Below, piece by piece: positions 51,819 to 57,841 of a DNA stretch of 57,841 bases. The stretch covers positions 1 through 57,841 of the forward strand of contig CALKHR010000021.1 in NCBI GenBank assembly GCA_937988885.1. Reading direction: 5' to 3'. Each line of letters opens with the position of its first letter. The stretch's first letter is position 1. Made by a program: the position numbers and the translations under genes. Below the pieces are notes generated by a model, which searched no databases, had not been told where the DNA came from, and saw only the letters and a program-made list of their open reading frames with translations. The stretch is from an uncultured Roseiflexaceae bacterium (lineage in GTDB: Bacteria; Chloroflexota; Chloroflexia; Chloroflexales; Roseiflexaceae).

Positions 51819-53072
51819 GTGGCCCGTATCCCATCAATGAACACTCAAGCCCACGCGATCGTGATTGGGCTCGACAATATGACAGGCCTGCAGACATCGC
51901 GGATTCTGGCGCGCCACGGCGTGCCCGTGATCGCCATCGCCAAGGATCCCACGCACTTCTGCTGCCGAACCAATGTCTGCGAGAAGATCCTCAAGGCCAA
52001 CACCTCCGGCGACGAACTGCTGGTGCTGCTGCTGAAACTGGGGCCACAACTGCCCCAAAAGGCCGTGCTGTTCCCCTGCACCGATCTCAGCGTGCTGACG
52101 ATCTCGCGCAACCGCACCCAACTCTCGCAGTGGTACCACATCATGCTCGCCGAGCCGAACGTGATCGAGACGCTGATGGACAAGGTGAAGTTCTACACCT
52201 TCGCCGCCGAGCGCGGCCTGCCCATCCCTCGCACGTTCTTCCTGCGCAGCCGCGCCGATGCCGAGCAAGCCGCCCGTGAAATCCCGTACCCCTGCATCCT
52301 CAAGCCGCCGATCAAGACGCCCACCTGGGAGCGCAACAGCAAATCGAAGGCGTTCAAGATCGAAAACGCCCAAGAACTGCTCGATATCTACGACAGTCAC
52401 GCCGCCTTCGCCGACCTGCTGATGGTGCAGGAATGGGTCGATGGCACCGACGCCGATCTGTTCACCTGCAACGGCTACTGGGACGCGGATTCCAAGCCGC
52501 TGGCTGCCTTCGTCTCCAAAAAGATCCGCCAATGGCCGCCCGAGACGGGCACGGGCTGCATCGCCATCGAATACCGCAACGACGAAGTGCTGCACGAAAC
52601 GCTGCGGCTTTTTGCAGAAGTGAAGTACCGTGGCCTGGGCTACGTGGAGATGAAGCGCGACAGCCGTACCGGCAAGCACTACATCATCGAGCCGAACATT
52701 GGCCGCCCCACGGGCCGCTCGGCGATCAGCGAGGCGGGTGGCGTCGAGTTGATCTACACCATGTACTGCGACGTGCTCGGCCTGCCGCTGCCGCCCAACC
52801 GCGAACAGCGCTACACCGGCGTCAAATGGATCGACCTGCGCCGCGATGCGCAATCGGCCTTCTACTACTGGCGACGCGGCGAACTCCCGCTCGGCGACTG
52901 GCTGCGCTCGTGGCGCGGTCGCAAAGCCCACGCGATCTTCGATTGGCGTGACCCAAAGCCATTCATTGGCGACATCACCCGCGCAATCAGCCTCTCGTGG
53001 GGAGCAGTCAAGCGCAAACTTCTCCGTCGTTTGGGGCTACCCACAACAGCCAAAACCGCCACACAGCGCTAA
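51819..53072 (+). CDS. ATP-grasp carboxylate-amine ligase-like protein
   Basis: 417 residues. Pre-grasp Rossmann-like domain (AIVIGLDNMTGLQTSRILARHGVPVIAIAKDP), then an ATP-grasp fold: MDKVKFYTFAAERGLPIPRTFF, YPCILKPPIKTPTWE (Lys), LMVQEWVDGTDADLFTCNG and a metal site YIIEPNIGRPTGRSAISE. Such enzymes join a carboxylate to an amine at ATP cost; similar ones amidate or acylate amino sugars and uronic acids in EPS. GTG at 51819 has AAGGAG eight bases upstream. Last gene before the operon terminator. Confidence 0.87.
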   Translation: MARIPSMNTQAHAIVIGLDNMTGLQTSRILARHGVPVIAIAKDPTHFCCRTNVCEKILKANTSGDELLVLLLKLGPQLPQKAVLFPCTDLSVLTISRNRTQLSQWYHIMLAEPNVIETLMDKVKFYTFAAERGLPIPRTFFLRSRADAEQAAREIPYPCILKPPIKTPTWERNSKSKAFKIENAQELLDIYDSHAAFADLLMVQEWVDGTDADLFTCNGYWDADSKPLAAFVSKKIRQWPPETGTGCIAIEYRNDEVLHETLRLFAEVKYRGLGYVEMKRDSRTGKHYIIEPNIGRPTGRSAISEAGGVELIYTMYCDVLGLPLPPNREQRYTGVKWIDLRRDAQSAFYYWRRGELPLGDWLRSWRGRKAHAIFDWRDPKPFIGDITRAISLSWGAVKRKLLRRLGLPTTAKTATQR

Positions 53073-53087
53073 CCACCCGGAACGAAC

Positions 53088-53140
53088 CGCTGCTAGCTAT
53101 CGTCATAATCTATGATAAGCTAGCAGCGCCTACACTTTTT
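53088..53140 (+). terminator. Terminator of the EPS operon
   Basis: Perfect 11-base arms CGCTGCTAGCT/AGCTAGCAGCG (53088-53098 and 53118-53128), with further TATC/GATA and CAT/ATG pairing inside, and TTTTT at 53136-53140. Confidence 0.75.
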
Positions 53141-53229
53141 CGGGCAGCCGCACCGACAAGGCGGCCTATGCAGCATGGGAAGCGATTCGCACCACATCCC
53201 TTCACACAGACTGAAACTAAGGCGCAACC

Positions 53230-54747
53230 ATGATAAACACCTGCTTGAAACGTAATTGGTTTGCCATCGCACTCATCGGCATGCTGCTCACCAGCTGCCT
53301 TCCAGAGAACCCTGCACCAATGCCCACAGCAGCACCGCCAACGCCGACCATCGCGCCGACCAGCCCGAGCATGCCCACCGCAAGCACACCGAACGCACAA
53401 CCGCCAACGCCAACCAGCATCGACTACGCCATGCTCGATCTGTTGGCGCAACCGAGCCATGCGCGGGGCTACCTCACCACTCCAAACGAACTCCTGCGGA
53501 TCGCCCGCCTCGCCAACCTGGGCATCGAGCCGTACCGCACCAGCATGCAGGAAACGCTGCGCTACGCCGAGAACATGCTGAACGCCAAACCGCTCGAAAT
53601 GCCCGACGAGATCGACATCCGCGATAGCGATATCGAAAACCCGGAGTACCTGCACAAAGGCTCGCAATACGTCTACACATGGGCGCTGGCCTACAACCTG
53701 CTGCGCGAGACCGACCCGATCCGAGCCGAGCGCTACGCCCAAGCCGCCCACGAACTTGTGATGGAGATGCCGCGCGCCGACCTGCAAGTGAGCGGCTACC
53801 AAAAGAACACCCGCCTCAACATCGCCGCCCACATCAGCCAATGGGTCTACGCTGCCGACCTGCTGGCCGACTGGCCGACCGCCAACGGCATACCCTTCGC
53901 CGAGAGCGACGACGCCCAAATCCTCAAAGGCTGGCTGGCCCGCACCATCATCCGCTACCCCTACAACGCCGCCTACCTGCGCGCCAACAACTGGGGAGCC
54001 TGGGGCCGCCTGAGCACCGCCGTCATCGCGGATTACGTCGGCGACGCCTCGCCGCTCTATGTCCAAGGGCTCATCAAAACGCCACGCCTCGACTACCAAA
54101 TCGATCCCGCATTCCCCTGCGAAGGCGACAACCTATCGAGCTGCCAAACGCTCGACGCCAGCACCGTCTACGCCAACGCGCTCACCACCCACATCGCCTA
54201 CGTCGATGGCGAGCTGTACGAATACAACAGCCAAACCTGCGATGGCACCGGCTCAAAATCCATGATCCGCCCCGACGGCGGCATGCCCGATGAGATCCGC
54301 CGCTCGTACAACTGCGACACCACCACCCTCGAAGAGCCATACGACGCAGCCGCGCGCTACTCGCAGTTCGCCCTCGACGCCATGATCAGCCTGGCCGAAC
54401 TCGCCTGGCGGCGCGGCGACCCGAGCATCTACACCCACATCAACACGGAAACCAACCGAGGCGCGCTCTACCGAGCCTTGCGCTTCCTGATCGACAACAA
54501 CGTGCGGTTCGAGCACAGCTCCCTGGTCGAGATAGCCAACCGCTTCTACACCTACCAACTCAACGTCGAAGCCAACCCCGAACGCCGCGCCGAACTGCAA
54601 GCCCTCGTCGCCCGCGACCTGCCGGGCCTACTCAAGAGCCAAGGCCAATGGCCCGCCGATATCAACTGGGTGCTGTTCGGCACACTCACGCACGGCTTCG
54701 CGCCCGAAGAGACCCTGCACCCACCACCGACCGTTCCACCGCGCTAG
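53230..54747 (+). CDS. Secreted lipoprotein with alginate-lyase-like domain
   Basis: 505 residues. Signal peptide with lipobox LLTSC (Cys near residue 22), a Pro/Thr spacer (about 28-62), then an alpha/alpha-toroid domain like alginate lyases: YLRANNWGAWGRLSTAVIADYVGD (Asn, His-loop region) and SMIRPDGGMPDEIRRSYNCDTTTLEEPYDAAARYSQFALDAMISLAELAW. Probably a polysaccharide lyase on the cell surface; the locus polymer is the obvious substrate, for release, trimming or turnover. Separated from the EPS genes by a terminator, so it may have its own control. ATG 53230 with a weak AAGGCG site. Confidence 0.85.
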   Translation: MINTCLKRNWFAIALIGMLLTSCLPENPAPMPTAAPPTPTIAPTSPSMPTASTPNAQPPTPTSIDYAMLDLLAQPSHARGYLTTPNELLRIARLANLGIEPYRTSMQETLRYAENMLNAKPLEMPDEIDIRDSDIENPEYLHKGSQYVYTWALAYNLLRETDPIRAERYAQAAHELVMEMPRADLQVSGYQKNTRLNIAAHISQWVYAADLLADWPTANGIPFAESDDAQILKGWLARTIIRYPYNAAYLRANNWGAWGRLSTAVIADYVGDASPLYVQGLIKTPRLDYQIDPAFPCEGDNLSSCQTLDASTVYANALTTHIAYVDGELYEYNSQTCDGTGSKSMIRPDGGMPDEIRRSYNCDTTTLEEPYDAAARYSQFALDAMISLAELAWRRGDPSIYTHINTETNRGALYRALRFLIDNNVRFEHSSLVEIANRFYTYQLNVEANPERRAELQALVARDLPGLLKSQGQWPADINWVLFGTLTHGFAPEETLHPPPTVPPR

Positions 54748-54774
54748 GACGCCTACTGCATCCGAGCGCCAATG

Positions 54775-54891
54775 GTTTTGGGGAGAAGGAAGGCAACCGC
54801 GATCTGATCGCCCGTCGCTACGGGCAAACAATGTCGTGCACAACGTGCGCGCGCTCGGACAGCTGTGGCGCTGACGCGCCAAAACGCGCGC
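54775..54891. repeat. Dispersed intergenic repeat, copy 2
   Basis: Same element as 27791-27908, same orientation. It has a perfect GCCCG-TCGCTA-CGGGC hairpin (54810-54825), where copy 1 pairs only the four inner bases, and the shared GTCGTGCACAACGTG and GCGCGCTCGGACAG blocks. It begins about 28 bases after the stop of the lyase gene. Confidence 0.75.
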
Positions 54892-54928
54892 GCTTGCAAT
54901 AACGAGCATCGCCTACACAACGCACAAC

Positions 54929-54961
54929 AACGCCCCCCATCGCATCGCAATGGAGGGCGTT
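54929..54961. terminator. Terminator between convergent genes
   Basis: Twelve-base arms AACGCCCCCCAT and ATGGAGGGCGTT (one mismatch) around a 9-base loop, between the lyase lipoprotein gene and the minus-strand beta-helix gene. It can form on both strands, though T-runs are short. Confidence 0.6.
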
Positions 54962-54996
54962 GTACCAACTTCGGCCACTAAGGGACAAACCCAGCG

Positions 54997-57651
54997 TTAC
55001 CGCATAATCACCGGCAAATGCAACACATACCCAGTCATATCAAACGGCGCACTCGTCACACTGAGGCCCGCCACCGAAGCGACAAGCGTGTAGCCCGTGC
55101 CCTCAACGCTCACCGTCACATCCGTGAACGTCGCCACGCCATCGACCACCTGTACCGAGGTCGTGCCACCCAGCGTCGCGCTACCAGGATTCGCGCCCAA
55201 CGCCAGCGTCACTGCACCCGTGTACGTAGCGACATTGCCATACGCATCGTACAACGTCACCACAGGCTGCGGATCGAGCGGCGAACCCGCAGGCGCGCCA
55301 CCGGGCTGCGTACTAAACTCAATCTGCGTTGGCGCGCCACCCAGGATTGTGAACGGCTGACTGGTCGCTGTCGGCAACGCATCCAAGTGAGCCACCAGTG
55401 TGTAGCCAGCCGCCGCCTTCTCCAGCACCAAGTCCGAGAAGGTTGCCACGCCAGCCACCGCATTCACCTCCAGCGTGCCACCGAGCGTATCGTTGCCAGG
55501 GTTCGCGCCCAACGTCACCGACACAGGGCCAGTGTACGAGGTGAACGGCTCGCCGTCCTGACCGAGCACCGTCACCGACACAGGGCCGATCGGCGAACCA
55601 GCAGGTGTGTTGGCCGGATGCACACTGAACACAAGGCCGCCGAGCGTATCGCAGATCGGCGTCACATCACGCTGATCCACACCATTGCCGCTCAGCGTAT
55701 TCGCCCCGATCAGCGCACACGTGATGGGCGAATTGCCGCGCCCGAAGTAGGTATCAGCGAGATTACTCTGGTCGCCATCGACATTTGTGTTGGGCGTATA
55801 GGGCAGATGCCCGCTCTGGCGCTGAATACCCACATCGTTCCCGGTAACTGTGTTGCCGTAGACCGACATCGCACGGCCCTCGACCACAATGCCAAAGCCC
55901 TCGCTGCTGCTCGCCGCGTTATCCTGCACATAGCCGCTGACAGTGTTGTTCTTCACCACCACGCCGTTCGGGATATCAGCGTAGCCCTGTCCCGCACTGT
56001 ACCCCCGCCGGATCACCACAATACCAGCGATATCACGCAACTCGGCGGGGCGCAACGAGCTAAACGGAGTATCGAGCAGCACCGTGTTGTCGCTCACCAC
56101 GATGCTGCCATCACCGCTCTCCAAGCCCGTGCCGTTCGGCATCTTGATCTCGATACCGAAACGCCCGTTGTTGATCAGCGTATTCCCCGAAATCACGTTC
56201 GGGCCAGCCCCCGAAGTCAGGCCGATCGCGCTCATACCGCTATCGCCGCTATTGCGCACCGTGTTGCCCGTCATCGTCACGCCCGAAGCCGTGCCATCCT
56301 GCAACTCGATACCACAGCAATTAGCATTCTCCACCACGTTGTCCGTGATCGTGATGCGCTGCTTGAAGCCGTTCCAAATCGTGATGCCGCGTCCAGTGAT
56401 ATTCGAGACATGCGAATTGGTGATCAACACATCCGAAATGGGACCATTGGCATAGATCGCCGCTTGGCAACCACCGCTGATCGCAATATTGGCAACCTCC
56501 ACCGAATCAATTGTCAGGTTGTTATTATTCGCCCCTATCGAACAGATACCGCCGCCAGTGAAATCCTGCACCCGCAGATCACGAATAGTCACATTGGTCA
56601 GCCCGGTGGAGGGCAACCGAATACCCGCGTTCGAGCCGACAGGCCCATCAACGATCGTGTGCTGATCGGGGTTATTGCCCTTGCCTGCGCCCTTCAGCGT
56701 CACGCCCGCCTTCGTGATCGTCAGCGCCTCGGTGTAGGTGCCCGGCGACACCTGCACTGTTCCCCCGGGCGAGACTTGGTCCAGCGCCGCCTGAATGGTC
56801 TTCTTCGCGCGGTTGGGCGTTGCGCCGCCGAAGCTATCGTCGCCGCCGATCGCGCTGACATAGCAGATCGTCGTACACTGCGTCTCCGGCTCGAAGTCGT
56901 AGATCGTCTCCTCGCCATTCACACCGATCACGAACTGATCGAACGAACTGTCGAAGCCTGAGGCGGGACCACCCGCCTTTACACCCAAGATACCGAAGAG
57001 ATTAAAAGGGTGGATGCCCGCATTCGGCCAAATGGATTTCACCTGGGCCCATGTACAAGGGGTTACCTGCGAACAAGATATGTTGAAAGGCGCGCGTGTG
57101 GCCCACCAGCGAGCCGTTGGACTGATGGCATCCCAGGTCTGCCAGGTGTTCTGCAGCACATTACCCGAACCAATATCAAAGTATGGCTCGTACACCAGCC
57201 GCCCCTGAAAATCCAACACGCCATCGGTCACATCGAAATCTATGCCGATCTGCAGTGAGAGCGCCAACAGATTGCCGGGGTCCGCCGAATGTCGGTAGGT
57301 GCTATATTTCAGGCTGGTGATCTCATCCAAGCGTGTCCCAGCGTACATCGGTGTTAGGAGCATCAGACGAGCAGTCGTAGTGTTATCAAGCGTTAGGCGC
57401 GCGCTGCCCGTGCCCAGCGGCGGCGTAGCGGGGCCGACCATAAATGAACCGATCGCTTCCTCTTCTGGTGCACCATCGGCAAAAAAAATCCAATTATTCA
57501 TAGTCGGTGGCGATACAACAACCGTGGTTGCCGCATGGGCAGTGGGAGTGTGCGCTGTAGGAAACCCAGCCACCACGACGAGTACAGCCAACACACAGAG
57601 CGAGAATAATCGTCGTGGCATGCGATGGATGGATAGATTACCGAGATTCAT
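54997..57651 (-). CDS. Secreted parallel beta-helix protein with tandem Ig-like repeats
   Basis: 884 residues. A signal peptide (FSLCVLAVLVVVAGFPTAHTPTAHA) leads to a lectin-like or concanavalin-type N-terminal region (about 45-270), a DUF1565/NosD-like right-handed beta-helix (AIGGDDSFGGATPNRAKKTIQAALDQVSPGGTVQVSPGTYTEALTI, then many ITNSHVSNITGRG-type turns, about 275-620) and two C-terminal repeats with GAPTQIEFSTQPGGAPAGSPL and TYTGAVTLALGANPG. The end (VLHLPVIMR) is a short tail common in Chloroflexota secreted proteins. Beta-helix proteins of this kind bind or cleave polysaccharide; no catalytic residues can be assigned. ATG 57651 with AGGAGG upstream. Confidence 0.87.
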   Translation of the reverse strand: MNLGNLSIHRMPRRLFSLCVLAVLVVVAGFPTAHTPTAHAATTVVVSPPTMNNWIFFADGAPEEEAIGSFMVGPATPPLGTGSARLTLDNTTTARLMLLTPMYAGTRLDEITSLKYSTYRHSADPGNLLALSLQIGIDFDVTDGVLDFQGRLVYEPYFDIGSGNVLQNTWQTWDAISPTARWWATRAPFNISCSQVTPCTWAQVKSIWPNAGIHPFNLFGILGVKAGGPASGFDSSFDQFVIGVNGEETIYDFEPETQCTTICYVSAIGGDDSFGGATPNRAKKTIQAALDQVSPGGTVQVSPGTYTEALTITKAGVTLKGAGKGNNPDQHTIVDGPVGSNAGIRLPSTGLTNVTIRDLRVQDFTGGGICSIGANNNNLTIDSVEVANIAISGGCQAAIYANGPISDVLITNSHVSNITGRGITIWNGFKQRITITDNVVENANCCGIELQDGTASGVTMTGNTVRNSGDSGMSAIGLTSGAGPNVISGNTLINNGRFGIEIKMPNGTGLESGDGSIVVSDNTVLLDTPFSSLRPAELRDIAGIVVIRRGYSAGQGYADIPNGVVVKNNTVSGYVQDNAASSSEGFGIVVEGRAMSVYGNTVTGNDVGIQRQSGHLPYTPNTNVDGDQSNLADTYFGRGNSPITCALIGANTLSGNGVDQRDVTPICDTLGGLVFSVHPANTPAGSPIGPVSVTVLGQDGEPFTSYTGPVSVTLGANPGNDTLGGTLEVNAVAGVATFSDLVLEKAAAGYTLVAHLDALPTATSQPFTILGGAPTQIEFSTQPGGAPAGSPLDPQPVVTLYDAYGNVATYTGAVTLALGANPGSATLGGTTSVQVVDGVATFTDVTVSVEGTGYTLVASVAGLSVTSAPFDMTGYVLHLPVIMR

Positions 57652-57774
57652 ACCATTCCTCCTAGACGATGGATCTAACTATACATGCTTTAATGCCCCG
57701 AAAAACTCAACGGCAGAATACCCAGTACTCGTAGCGATACGACGTTCGTCACTCAGGTTTTGAGAACGGTTTGA

Positions 57775-57801
57775 GAGAGCAGAGCCGCACGCTCTGCTCT
57801 C
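57775..57801. other. Perfect hairpin near the window end
   Basis: GAGAGCAGAGC and GCTCTGCTCTC, 11-base arms with a 5-base loop, 124 bases upstream of the beta-helix gene. No T-run on either strand. It may end a transcript from outside the window or be part of the beta-helix gene's control region. Confidence 0.5.
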
Positions 57802-57841
57802 CGTGTGACACGACCTTGTGCATCACCGACAACCGTCACAT

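Overview
The window reads as chromosomal DNA of a GC-rich bacterium (about 60% G+C by eye), most likely a member of the Chloroflexota. The pointers are: surface proteins with long Thr-Pro-Glu-Pro-Thr-Ala linkers, a T-box leader in front of thrS, MutS2, tandem DUF4013 membrane proteins, LytR-CpsA-Psr and MurJ envelope proteins, and no LPS genes. The phylum call is an inference from style and was not searched.

Layout. 1-4.6 kb: pyruvate phosphate dikinase (minus), with a long and oddly structured leader, then a phosphatase/SDR pair. 4.9-8.8 kb: a secreted glycosidase, msrA, a WYL-type regulator facing a tiny membrane protein, and a VOC protein. 8.8-11.6 kb (minus): the lipid II flippase murJ and an LCP ligase. 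12-20.8 kb (minus): a small Cys4 protein, a MOSC protein, valS, a LysM/NodB deacetylase, a LysM protein, mutS2 and a CvpA-like protein. 20.9-23.7 kb (plus): a sigma70-type promoter, a threonine T-box, an unknown one-pass membrane protein and thrS. 23.8-28.9 kb (plus): a sugar isomerase-like protein, a small YtxH-like protein, cinA with a decayed C-terminal domain, two DUF4013 proteins and an aldo/keto reductase. 29-30.8 kb (minus): typA. About 1.5 kb of AT-richer, gene-free DNA follows.

32.3-53.1 kb is one long plus-strand exopolysaccharide (EPS) locus, with a secreted alginate-lyase-like lipoprotein just after it (to 54.7 kb). The order is: degenerate-GGDEF membrane protein, initiating sugar transferase, Wzz/BY-kinase, nucleotidyltransferase-thymidylate-kinase-like fusion, multi-pass membrane protein broken by one in-frame TGA, GT4, GT2, Wzy-like polymerase, Wzx-like flippase, methyltransferase-like/APH-kinase fusion, HprK-like kinase, an unfused methyltransferase-like protein and an unfused APH-like kinase, GT4, a stand-alone thymidylate-kinase-like protein, NodB deacetylase and ATP-grasp ligase. 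Besides a normal Wzx/Wzy export pathway, it carries seven nucleotide-dependent phosphoryl, nucleotidyl or ligase enzymes of unassigned role, two of them fusions with free-standing partners in the same locus. That is the most likely place for undescribed biology here: probably phosphate- or amide-type decoration of the polymer, or kinase control of its export.

The window ends with a minus-strand secreted parallel beta-helix protein. A repeat of about 117 bp occurs twice in the same orientation (27.8 and 54.8 kb). No tRNA, rRNA, CRISPR array, insertion sequence or prophage gene was recognised.
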